Assembly (NCBI GenBank): GCA_964304625.1
Contig: OZ199839.1
Coordinates: 1,612,001-1,676,000 of the forward strand
Length of the DNA stretch: 64,000 nucleotides
From: Kudoa neothunni
Taxonomy: Eukaryota > Cnidaria
Direction of reading: 5' to 3'
Both the position numbers and the translations under genes were made by a program. Below are positions 48,571 to 64,000 of the stretch, in pieces (positions within the stretch are counted from its first letter, which is position 1; every line of letters starts with the position of its first letter). The notes beneath the pieces are model-generated. The model was not told where the DNA came from and ran no database searches. It saw only the letters and a list, made by a program, of their open reading frames with translations.

Positions 48571-50150
48571 TGCCAGAAACAAATCTCATGATAAACAATA
48601 CCACGGGTAAACTAATAATGGTCAGGTGTCATCAGATAATATAAAGTACGATGTACAAGTTACTATGCATATTATAAGTTACGCCCAAACACATTATAAT
48701 TAATAAATTATCAATATTTCAACATTTTCCAGAAATCGAGTCAGAATCGAAAACAAAGGATATCTTTGACATTGATAACCTTCGATAGGATTGGTGAAAT
48801 AATTTAATTATCTTCATATTCTCTTAAATTGTTAACTCTAGAGTAGATAGTTCATATTACCACTTTTTTATATGATTTATTTAATTGACATACCATAGAA
48901 ATTAATAGTTGAAATAAATTTCAGAATATTTTTGTTTGAATCAATTGGTGTTTTAAGGAATATAAAATGAAAATTTGTTACATTAAAATATCATTGAAAG
49001 TTACCTTTTGACAGAGGATTACCAGAAATCTAAACCAATTACGTAAATTTTGTGAGTAGAAAAACACAAATATGTACGTTGTCGGGAACACTTGAAGTCC
49101 ACTCCGTCCCAGGCAGGTTTATTGATTCGTTTATTGTTACACACAAAATATCACGCCCAGCCTTTTTTAAAAACTCCGCATCTCACGCCAAATCATGTTC
49201 ACACTCTCGTTGTCACCCATAACGTTATTATATTAGGCTCACTTATTTCATCACGGCCACGGTTTTTAGAAAATATAATTATAACTCCAATATCATATTT
49301 TATAGCTTAAGGCGTTAATAAAACGAAACTTAAATGTCAGAGAAACCAATCCGTTTTAGCTTATATTTCAGAAGGCACATTATAAATTAATTTTATAAGT
49401 ATTCTATTTTATTTTTAAATCGTGCATTATAAATAAATCGAGAGAAACTGTAAAAAATTCTGTTGAGGTCGCTGGCACAACCACCGTAAATCCTCATTAC
49501 TAACTGTAGGCATCGCTTAAAATCGAATTTGTTTTACCTCAACGAAATTTTTTGATATAAATATGCAATCAAATATTAAATTCATAATAAAATATTGCCG
49601 ACGGTATTTGGTTAATTGTCCAGTTGCTGTAGATATTCAAAATAAATCGTACTGTTGTTGGTATTAATGTATACTTAAAATAAATTAACTAAAATAAAAA
49701 GTTGTACGCCGAATAAAATTCCTTAATTTAATTAATAAAAATATTCATCTCTTTATATTTATCAAATTATCTCAATATTAATTTCCTGTTCTAATGTAAG
49801 AAATATATAAATTTTGCTCATATTTGAACGTATAACTTAAGTTTTAAAATTTCATTCATGGCTAGAGATTTGAGAAAATTTTGTTATATTTTAATATACA
49901 CACAAAAGAAACCTTATGATAACACTATTAAAGATTTATAAAATTAAAATTTTTGTTGTTTTACCATAGCATTCAGCCGTTAAATATTCTTTTAATTGAT
50001 TTACTTGGTTTTTCAATTTATCTGCAACAACTATGCTAAACCACTAAACTAAAGTGATTATCAATGTTATAATACGAAGCTTACATGATAATATAAAGAA
50101 CACTATCTATATAAGCAAAGTAATTCGAGCTTGCTCACAATAACTGTGAA
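48571..50150. other. Intergenic, nothing recognised
   Basis: A less AT-rich island at about 49085-49270 holds a 72-codon ORF with no recognisable domain and repeat-like composition. I could not assign it. The right end should contain the promoter of the saposin-like gene. Confidence 0.3.
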
Positions 50151-51116
50151 ATGTTTGCTTGGCTAGCTATAACACTATGTAAGTTTATTTTCTCTTTCGC
50201 AAATTTAATCACTCGTAGGTCTTATAAATTTGATACTGACATACTCAAATACTGATGTAATAATAAATTAGATAAAGTATTTACCTTTGTAGGTGGCTAT
50301 AGGACAAATGCTAACTTTGGGAGGCCCTTTTAAGAACCTCACAAGGGAAAAGACTATACAACATATTAAAAAACATTTTGGTTGTGAATCCCAATATGTC
50401 AGTGAAATTTTTTCATCAATTAGTAACAATTCCTTCATTAGATTACTTGTGAAGAAATCGAAGGGATAGTCGATCACATACTTGATCATATAGTTGCTGA
50501 CCCAAATATATGTGTAAGTGGGGCTGAATGTAATAACAAAGAAGGTACACAATAACTGATTAATTTTTTCTAACTACATGCTTTATTTTTTGGCAGTAAA
50601 AAGTATGGAAGAAACTTTTTGCGTGACATGCTTAGTAAATTCGATTTTCAGGCGATTTTACGTTTTTTAGACTCTCATACTTATGGATTCCTTTGAAATT
50701 GATCATATAATCTCCGATCTCGTTTTCAAGCTATTAAAGGAAAAAATACATGGGAAGTTAATTCCCGATGAGGTTACTGTCTAAAATATAATGTTTTTAT
50801 ACATTAATAAATATAGATTACTTCAACAATCGTCGGTGACTTGTACAAAAAGCGCAATAACGTATGTGAAACAGTTCGTTTATGTTCAGGGAAAACCATC
50901 AAATTTCTGAGTTATCTTTCATCAATAACATCACCAATGTTCAATGATAGAGTAAGTTGTTTAAAAATGTATTTCTCTAATGAAAAACAGATAAGAAATA
51001 AATTGAGATACTCTGTTTGCGATGATAATAGGAAATGCAGCGCCTTACATGATTATAAGGGGTTACATTCGAGAGTCAAGAATGCTACTGTGGGAAGTAA
51101 ATTAATTAATAATTAA
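50151..51116 (+). CDS. Saposin-like secreted protein, copy 1
   Basis: Eight exons join in phase to 224 residues: 50151-50178, 50219-50256, 50293-50397, 50442-50544, 50597-50634, 50671-50772, 50817-50951, 50991-51116; introns are 36-52 nt. The N-terminus is a signal peptide (MFAWLAITLCLINLI). Two saposin-like helical modules follow. Module one runs from CESQYITCEEIEGIVDHILD to NICVSGAEC. Module two runs from FCVTCLTLILMDSFEIDHII to NNVCETVRLC. Both end in C-x5-C, as saposin B-type domains do, and module two opens with CxxC; the usual middle Cys pair is missing. A Cys-bearing tail follows (YSVCDDNRKC). Saposin-like proteins bind or disrupt lipids outside cells or in lysosomes; the exact role is unknown. 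Its paralogue at 55596 has the same intron positions. Confidence 0.72.
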
Positions 51117-52148
51117 ATAAGTTATTCACGTGTTAACACCACAGATACGAATTCCTATGATGAAGTTGGCAGCTCACATCTTGCTCCTAACTATGCATAA
51201 GCGATTTACTTTCTCTCCAAATACTCTAGAATATGAAATAGAATTATCATAGTAGTCCTCAATTACATATCTTTAGTCACTACTAGTTATTATACATCGT
51301 TTAGTCATTTATTAAATCTATTTGTACGTAAGTGCGTAAATAATTTTTTCGAAAAAATGAAGTTATCTAAACAGGGGTATATTTTTGTGTTATTGATTAA
51401 CCAAACTAAGGGAGCCAGTGCGAATATAAAACTAAATAAAAATCATGGCTTATTTTCCGTTGATTTTTGTTTAAATTTTTGAATTGGGTAATTTGTAATA
51501 GCGTAATTTCATTTCCTTATGTAGAGCTAAACTGTTTATAATAAACCTTATTCCAAAAAATGTGCATATTAAAATTACTTTTTAGGTTTATTTTTATTTT
51601 TTAGCTTACAAACTTTATTTGGCGACAAATATAACTACCAATTAATATTATTCATCATTCCTCCGAACAATCAAATTTTATTGACCCGATTTAATAATCA
51701 TTCGCGTTTATAATTTCCTATTTAACGAAACAATTCCTAAACGAGAATATAAAAAATATGGAAACTTTATGTATACATGTTAATCACTATTAGTCAGGTC
51801 TTTAAATATTTAATGGAACAATAAAACTGGTAATTTAATGAATGTAGATGAATTTTATGGGAAACTTGCAATTTTTTCTCGGTGGTCGGATTAAAAATGT
51901 CTAGCCAGACGAAATATCGTGGGAATCGGATCCGACCCTCGGTCATATTATATTCGTCCCCGATCTATCTCATAGTCAATGAATTTGCTGACGTGTGATG
52001 AGACGAGATAATTTTTTTGAAATTTTTTCAACCAAAAGTAAATGAATCTGGATTCCAGTTTAAAGATTAATTTTACTTGGTTTAACTATATGTATGCAAA
52101 CTGGTTCAACTATAACGTTCAATATTATTTTTTAACAAAATCTTTTAA
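51117..52148. other. Intergenic, nothing recognised
   Basis: AT-rich with no supported feature. The slightly GC-richer patch at 51880-51990 may be repeat-derived. Confidence 0.3.
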
Positions 52149-54359
52149 CTTCCGAGCGATTCTGGGGTCTAATAGACTCCAGAGCTTATTGGAACGATAT
52201 TTTAGTGTACTTTCTGATATAGAGAATGTTCGATATATCGTCTATTCTTCCAAAAATATTATTTTTATACAATGCTTAATTAAATTTAAAAAATTATATT
52301 AGTGATAAATAAACAATTTTTATACAATTGGTGCTTTTGGGGTCTATTAGACTCCACAATTTTATTTCATCAACAAGTAAAGAAAAATGATTTCTAATTA
52401 AAATTTAAGAGAATTCTATCGATTAATTTACTAGAAATTAAAGGATCAAACATACTGATACTTGCAAGAAATACCGAACAAAGTCCTATTTTAAGACATG
52501 AGTGACTACGATTGCATGCTTTCCAGTGAAAACAATAGCGATTGTAGTTAAATCCTTGACACTGAAGAATATAATGATTTAGAATTATTATCATCCAATT
52601 CTGATGATGATGTATACGTTAATACACCTTGTATGCATTTAAATAAAAACAACGAATCATGGTCTATCGAAATACCCATATCTTCCGAAACACGGAAGGA
52701 GAACATAACGGATAAGGCTCCGGGAATTACTGCCTATGCAGCGAACAGAATAGTTGCGTTAGTTGATTGCCATCACATATTTTTAGACGTCAATTTCTAC
52801 GATATCATTGTCAGAAATACAAAAAAATTTGGATTCCAACATTATCTTGAATCACGAAAAGAGTTGTCATGTTTAGAGTTTCATGCTTACATTGGCATTC
52901 TTTTATACATGGCGATATATAAATCTAAACTAGAATCTATTAAATCCTTATGGAGTGTAGACAAAGGTTGACCCATATTTCGTACAATAATGCCTTTACA
53001 TAGATTTATTGAAATAACGTGGGATCCACATTTTAATGACTTTGAAACGAGGCTTCAGCGAAGAGAAAATAAGGCGATAAGTTTTGCTCAATTCGAGAAA
53101 TTTTTGAGAATTGGAAAGGGGTACTGTCTAAAAGCCTATTTATGCAGTACATACCTTCAAAATCGGCAGTTTGTTGCATCAAATTTTTTTGTTGATTGAT
53201 CCTGCAACTAATTATTGCCATAATATATCCATTTACCTAGGTAAAGTCAATAATCAAAAGGCCAAATGCTTAGGAGAGAGTGTTGTACTGGATCTGGTTT
53301 CTTATTTCGATCTAGTGGTAGAAGTATTGTTTTCAACAATTTTTTACTTCAGTACCCCTCTCCGATATGTTATTAAAACTTGGACTCACAATGTTTGGTA
53401 CCATCAGATCTAATAAACGTGATATTCCTGAGGTAAAGAATGCCAATAGATCGCGGGATTTGTACAGTTCACGTTTTCTTTTTAATGGGAAAGAATACTG
53501 ATATCATACGCATAAAAAAAGTAAAGCGGTTTTAATGTTGGCAACGTCAACAAATAATACCAGTTTATCTAATGATGCATACAGAAAGTTAAATGTCATT
53601 AGTTCCTACAACAAAACCAAAGATGGGGTTGACATCGTTGATAGAATACTCGCGTCAACTAGCGTTAAGAGATATTCGAACCGTTGGCCAACTGTGGTTT
53701 TTTTCAATATCTTAGATATAGGTTTAATTAATGCATTTCACACGTATAAAATTGTATTTAGTGGCAGTAAAATTACAGGATCCAAATTCCTCGAGAATTT
53801 AGCAGATGAACTGTCAAACTGTTTTGGAACATTAAACGACCTAATATTCCAACAGAAACGTTCAATAGAGTCGACGAAAACTTCTCAAAATTCATAAAAA
53901 AATGCTACATATGTTCAAGAAGCAGCGACATTAAAACAGGAAACACCTGTATTGTATGCTCACAGTATTGTTGTGAGCAACACTCCAAACCCGCTTGTTT
54001 TAACTGTTCATTAGAGACCAATAAATAACTCAAATTATCTAGTAGTATACACTTTTGTGTGCTTTAAAAATTTCATAATTTTGTTATTAGCGCCAAATAG
54101 GAATTAAAACGATTTGGACTGTCCATAAATCTCAGAGTTAAATGATTAGTAACATTATTTTTGTGCTCAGCACAACTAGCGCTACCACATGAGAAATGTT
54201 TATTATGATAACTTTGAAACTATTCGGTAGATGTTTTATACAACATATTGAAAATAAGTTTTATCATAATAATTACAACAAATTATACCAATAAAAATAT
54301 GGGGTCTAATAAACCTCAAAAGCACCAAGGGTACAGTGTTTTTTGAGGCGGTCGGAAGG
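52149..54359 (+). mobile_element. piggyBac element D
   Basis: TTAA at 52145-52148 and 54360-54363, inverted ends CTTCCGAGCG and CGGTCGGAAGG, and inside them GGGGTCTAATAGACTCC (left) and GGGGTCTATTAGACTCC (52336). Length 2211 bp. It lies between the two saposin-like paralogues. Confidence 0.9.
52498..54030 (+). pseudogene. piggyBac transposase, broken (element D)
   Basis: ATG at 52498. The protein is related to that of element C: CLEFHAYIGILLYMAIYKSK, SLWSVDKG, INAFHTYKIVFSG, the third Asp box KTKDGVDIVDRILAST near 53620, and a Cys-rich end CYICSRSSDIKT, CIVCSQYCCEQHS near 53905-53990. It is broken by a TAA near 52550, a TGA at 52969-52971 and several shifts between 53000 and 53530, where the first two Asp boxes should lie. 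It is older than element C. Confidence 0.85.
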
Positions 54360-54363
54360 TTAA

Positions 54364-55595
54364 AGAAGAATCGAAAAATAATGCAATTTTTTATCTGTTT
54401 TTTTGCTTTTTTGTAGGTTCTGTTACCTAAATATAATAAAAAAATTTTAAGATTTCAGTAAAATTAAATTTTTGCATCCCCTATAATTGCTTTTCGTATA
54501 CCCATTTGAAAAGCTTTTATACAGAATTATTGCATGTTGATTTCAAAATTTGTTAGCTTAAAAATAAAAAAATATGGTACAGATTTGATAATTTTGCCGT
54601 TGGAATAGTGTTGTCGTTTAATGACTAGTGATATTTGTTATACAGGCTTATTGCTGCATTAATGGATTCATAAAATTTATTTAACCTTATAAATTTCATA
54701 AAAATACTAAAATAAATATATAATTCTGTCAATATATTAAAAAAAAGTTTAAAATCGTTGAGATCATAGATAATCTTCACCTACGCCAAGGGAATTTTTC
54801 GAGCACCGCCCTACAAGTTTTAATAAGTTGATTTATATCTTATGAAACTAAGATATCATTCATCGTATAATTTTTCCAATTTATCTTAATTAAACTTTAG
54901 GAATAAATTTTAATATCGTAAATTGAAAATATGGCTTTATAATTTGTAAAAGAACACACTAAACATTATCAACATAGATAAGAAAATCTATTCTAATTAT
55001 CAAATGATATCTTTACAATTCGCAATATGTTAAAGCCTTTATATTTTATCCTATTTATCTTTTATCAGCCTTGATATTAAAAAATATGGATAAAAATTTT
55101 AATATTTATATTTAAATGTGTATAATTAAGTATTTAATAAATAAAGATTATGAAAATCAATTGAAATATTTCGGAGCCAATAACAAAAAATGTTCAAAGG
55201 CTAAAACAGAAACCTGATATATCATAATTTTTGAAAATAATATACCTAAAATAAAGGAAATAATTAAAATAAATTACAATGATTCCTTTAAATGTATATT
55301 TTTTGAATTTTTTTAATTCGATATAAATTTAAATAAACAATATTTATTTCATTAAACGGTAACATTTTAAGGATCTCTCTGAATATTAATTGCCTTGAGT
55401 AAAATTCTGTTCTATTTTTTTTCCGAACTCAGTTTGCTATTACGTTGATAACCAAGTTATTTAACCAACTTACAAAAAGTTAAAATTATTGTATTATTTA
55501 ATTATGAAATCAATTTATATTACGATATGTAATAGGTGAGATAATATCTCTTAATATAATCAACGAAACTCGGCCTATATTTTGAAGATTGCGAA
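54364..55595. other. Intergenic, nothing recognised
   Basis: AT-rich sequence upstream of saposin-like gene 2; no coding frame or repeat end seen. Confidence 0.3.
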
Positions 55596-56647
55596 ATGCT
55601 TGTATGGATAGCTATAATGTTAAGTAATTTATCCTTCTGTATCCATAAATCATCCCAACTAGATTCTATAAATATGAGCGAATATTACCTAGACGATCCT
55701 GTAAACGTTAAGCAGGCTGATTATTTTATGTTTATTAGATGTTTACTGTAACAGAACTGATTCCATTGAGCGTAATCTCAAAAGGATTCCATTTGTACCA
55801 CATCGAACAAATTGTTCGATCTAATCTTGATTGTGATAATAAACAAGTTTTTCCAAAAATTACCCTAATTTTTATTTTTTGTATATCAAGAGAGAAATAT
55901 GTGAAGAAATTGATAAGCAAGCAATTCATGTTCTTAATTCTTTACATTTTCCTTCTCGCATTTGTGGAACTGATGCTAATTGTATGAACAACGAAGGTAA
56001 ATGTTTTGATCTTTTTTCCTCGCATATTTATTACTTTCAAAGTCACTAGCCTGGGATATATGAATCAATATTGCCTCAAATGTTTAGTATATGTATATCC
56101 TAATATTTAATTAAATTGATTAGATTCTATTAAATTTGGAAAATGATCGAATTGACTATATCATTACTCGTCTCATTATTGATATATTCGCGGCTAAAAA
56201 CAGGCTACAACCCATATCGCAAGAGGTATTTCTCTATTTTATGTATATTTATTATTTTAATAATTTACCATGATAGGATCAAGTTAAAATTGTGGATGTT
56301 TTGACGAATAGAAGTACAAACGTTTGTGAAGCACTTACTATATGTTCAGAAAATATTAAGGATTTGGTGATGTACATTTCATCAATTACCCCTAAAATGT
56401 TTAATGATAGAGTAAATCATTTTTTCATAAGGTTTAATTTTCAAACAAATAGATAAGTTATAAGATAAGGTTTCCTATATGCAACATTAATCCTATGTGT
56501 GTAGCTTCAAGGTCTATCCCTGGATTTTTCCCTATCAAGACCAATCCTTTGAGAATGAACGATAGTGACATTAACGCGTTTACTGACAAATCCACAACTC
56601 AACATCTCACAGAAGAGCAACTGGCCTTTGAACCAAGTGGTAATTGA
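55596..56647 (+). CDS. Saposin-like secreted protein, copy 2
   Basis: Eight exons join in phase to 251 residues: 55596-55623, 55663-55700, 55739-55846, 55891-55996, 56043-56086, 56124-56225, 56277-56411, 56453-56647; introns are 37-51 nt. Exons 1, 2, 6 and 7 (28, 38, 102, 135 nt) have exactly the lengths of copy 1. The N-terminus (MLVWIAIML) is hydrophobic but shorter than in copy 1. Module one runs from REICEEIDKQAIHVLNS to RICGTDANC; module two from YCLKCLILLNLENDRIDYII to TNVCEALTIC. Then comes the shared stretch YISSITPKMFNDR (copy 1 YLSSITSPMFNDR) and a longer, more polar C-terminus. Divergence at protein level with conserved gene structure indicates an old duplication under constraint. 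Confidence 0.72.
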
Positions 56648-58647
56648 GCGAATTCACCGAATATTAATGGCAATATTTAATTGATATATCTTCTTCGATC
56701 ATTATTATATATTCTAAAATATAACGAATCCATAACTCATCGAAAAATATTTAATATATCACTACTAGCTACCATTATATAGCGTTTTATGATGCATTCG
56801 CTTGCAATTTCTTTTACGTGTCTTCATATTCGTATGTAATCACTAAAAATAATAATAAAAAGATAGAAGTTATTTTTTATTTTGAAACTAACACTCTAAT
56901 GATCAACAAAACGGGACACCCTAATATTTTCCATATTGAAAATGTATACAAATAATTTAAAAATAATAAATCAAATTTAACACTGAATTATGACACAAAG
57001 ATTCATAGGATGGATCTAATAATTTTAAGAGCTTGTAGTAATTCCTGCGTACATTACACCACACACAGAGATATTTGTCGGTCATACACTTAATGAAACT
57101 TTTTTTTATCAAAAAGAAGATAAAACTTGTTTATTTCTCATAAAATAATAATACTGGAATATTCTTATTATATTTGCGATAATTAACATAATTTTAACAA
57201 CTGAATCGAAACACGAAATAGTAGAAATTTCAATCGCAACTAAAATTTTGGTCTTATAATAAAAATAAGATGATATTCTAAATGGAACATTATTTGATTA
57301 AAAAACGTGACCATTTGATTTCTTTTTGATCGCATTTGAAATTAAATGTCCTTATAACTATTCGCTGTCATTTTGTTGTAAATAACGCGTATTAATTATT
57401 TATCGTATCTATTTATTTCAAAAACTCCTAAGTGATAAACAGTTTAGTAGCTGTTATTTTATAGAAAGCTATCAACTACCGCCCGCTAATAGATTGAAAA
57501 ATCGGAACTGCTTTGACAATTATATCGATTCAGACCGTGTTACTTTAGATTAATTGTTTTATCGCTTTTTAAGCTTTCTTGAATAATTATCACATTCAAT
57601 TTTAATAGAGATAGTTGAAAAAGATTATAGATATACTTTCATAATAAGATAAGTTAAAACAATAAGTTGTTTTTAGTTTATTTTATAATAAAGTATTCTA
57701 TTTTTAATATTTTAATTTTTCATTACTTTAACCTTTTCTAATAAAATAAATAACTAGCATTTCTAACCTGATAAATTATATGTAGTTGTGGTACTTGCAT
57801 TAGTGCTCGTGTTTTAACCCATAGGTTCCAAATTAGAGATTCTGGCACCCTAAAGAGGTGAAGACAACAATTCTAGAGGATGTAGAGAACGAGTTGGTGG
57901 GGGCAGTGATCATTTTGTAGATTACTCTGATTAAAACTTAAACAACAATGTGCTTCGAACCAAATAATTGAAAGGACGATGTGATTTTTCTTTATCTTTA
58001 CTTAATGAATAATTATTTTAAAATAAAATAGAAAACATTAATTGACAAATTCTAATTCAGACAAGGTCGGAAAATCATGTAATACCAACATTTTCGTTAG
58101 AAATCCATAATTCACATATATCTAAATGACAAATAAAAAATTTCTGAAGTTAGTGAAATTTTTAACATGGCTTGTTTTAATAGAAAAGTTAAGATAAACA
58201 AATATGGGAGTTCCCTAATTCCTGAAAATGATAATTGTCTCCAGCTTTCAAAAAGAGTTTCTTTTCTATGGTATACTTTCGAGAAAAATCACAAAAAATA
58301 ATTTTCACGTTTTATAATATTATATTCTATGTTGCTTTGTTTTCTCACATTCTTAACATATTCATTTAAAATAAATTCACCTCTCATTAAGACGCTTAAC
58401 GCTCAAAGCGAAGTTAGTCAGTATAATGTTTCTCATAATCCATATCAAGATTAGTTTTAGATATGTGGGTGCGAAACTCAAAATGATTAGGGAAGCATTG
58501 TTCTATCATGATTTCCTTAAAAATTGCAAATTATTAAGCTAACTATAAATAATTTTAACTTAATTTTCTTGTATAGATAAAAATATATTTTATTTTTGAA
58601 CTATTCTGTTAAATTGGTTTGCATTATTTATTAGAGTAGTTATAAAT
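56648..58647. other. Intergenic, nothing recognised
   Basis: AT-rich 2 kb. A scrap reading TILEDVENELVGAVIIL at about 57865-57920 is coding-like but has no frame or splice support around it. Confidence 0.3.
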
Positions 58648-59242
58648 ATGGCGGAACTTGATAGTTTTACACTCACGATGGGATATTTGATTTTAACAAT
58701 TATTTCTTCATTATTATTTAATTGTGATAAATTTTGGCTAAAACTATCAAATGAGGATATTTCACATAATCCATTTTTTAAAAATTTATTTGTATTTAAT
58801 TAAATGACGTTGTTCCATTTAACCCAGCGTTTATCTATTAAATTACGAGAAAAAGAATATGTTTAATGAATCGTTTTAATTCATTTTATAATAATTATCC
58901 AGCCGATGCTATGGAAGGAGTTAAGGAACAGAACTCTAAAGAATATTTTTTATTAGAATGAATTGAACAAGCATTATTTAATTTTAACAAGTTCCACAAT
59001 ATTAGTAATATGTCATATATTAGCATGACCTAGTGTGGATTCCTCTAGGTAAACATTTCGTTAATAATGTCAAAATAAATGACAATTTGAACAAACATGA
59101 TGAAAAAATGAAAACTTTATTAGAAACTGACAATGCTATTAATTTTATCAGGGGAAAAAACCTAGACGACAGACTACGTGAAATCGAACCATTCTTGCGT
59201 TTTCTTAGATTATCAAAAATATGCGAATTTTCTCGTTCATGA
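58648..59242 (+). CDS. Putative small spliced gene, incompletely resolved
   Basis: ATG at 58648 opens a frame with a hydrophobic stretch like a signal anchor (MGYLILTIISSLLFNC), then SNEDISHNPFFKNLF to a donor at about 58791. A 36-nt GT..AG intron leads to RLSIKLREKEY, and a further 42-nt one is possible. The last exon (about 59033-59242) encodes WIPLGKHFVNNVKINDNLN, EKMKTLLETDNAINFIRG and ends KICEFSRS. I could not join the middle exons in phase, so the model is tentative. It is not clearly a saposin-like paralogue. Family unknown. Confidence 0.4.
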
Positions 59243-59524
59243 AATTTAGGAATATTAGAAACATGCTGAAAATTGAAATAACTTCTTCGATCATTCATTC
59301 ATTATAGATTATTCAAGTAATAATAAAGAACATTGTATTAACCTAACATTTCTACCGAACGAATTATATTTATAATGAATAGGGCGCGAATATACACCCC
59401 CAGTATTAGGATTAAATAAAAGGACAACATTTTTGATTATACACACACCGATAACATATTAAGCGGCAGAAATCAATAGCCAGCCGATTAGAACTGTAGC
59501 ATTAGTATCGTTTGTTGCTATTTT

Positions 59525-63963
<4,439 letters not shown>

Positions 63964-64000
63964 CTGTAAATGAAATAAAATGGTAAATTTAAAACAAAAG

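Noticed and set aside
49092-49310. 72-codon ORF in a less AT-rich island
   Set aside because: No recognisable domain; composition resembles a repeat, and no ends or flanking exons were found.
55735-55929. 64-codon minus-strand ORF
   Set aside because: Antisense to exons 3 and 4 of saposin-like gene 2.

Overview
The window is eukaryotic, very AT-rich, and reads as a small-intron animal genome. It holds unmistakable animal-type genes: MCM6, the CTLH/GID ubiquitin ligase subunit MAEA, two anillin/rhotekin-like proteins and two saposin-like secreted proteins. Most introns I could place by reading-frame phase are only 36-93 nt, with GT..AG ends and stop codons inside them. The compact introns suggest a reduced or parasitic metazoan (myxozoan, orthonectid or dicyemid type), but I cannot fix the taxon from sequence alone. 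Because introns are so short, most single-exon ORFs cut real genes into pieces; I rebuilt gene models by splicing in phase.

Host genes, left to right: a >=1018-residue coiled-coil protein with a C-terminal membrane anchor (3-3329, +); MAEA (20509-22031, -) head to head with a 96-residue unknown gene (22427-22835, +); AHD-PH gene 1 (33072-34644, +); AHD-PH gene 2 (43424-45116, +); saposin-like gene 1 (50151-51116, +); saposin-like gene 2 (55596-56647, +); a poorly resolved small gene (58648-59242, +); and MCM6 (59525 to beyond the right edge, -).

The rest is a graveyard of cut-and-paste DNA transposons, many with readable ends and target-site duplications. piggyBac: 4601-7766, 14102-20310 (itself hit by an internally deleted piggyBac at 14219-15549 and a second full-length one at 17357-19734), 46131-48566, 52149-54359, and a remnant at 45560-46126. 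Merlin: 10716-12678 and 30734-31757. hAT: 24227-26676 inside 23685-26763, a short non-autonomous one at 31767-32508, and remnants near 8957-9910 and 61222. pogo/Tigger: 38942-40965 with perfect 23-bp ends, inserted into an older pogo. MULE: a 36674-36958 transposase fragment and a long-TIR element at 28375-30014. I recognised no LTR, LINE or virus-derived element.

Functionally the host genes are housekeeping (replicative helicase, GID E3 ligase), cytoskeletal/Rho-septin type (AHD-PH pair) and secreted lipid-binding type (saposin-like pair). The two duplicated families and the nested transposons show that gene duplication and DNA transposition have shaped this stretch.
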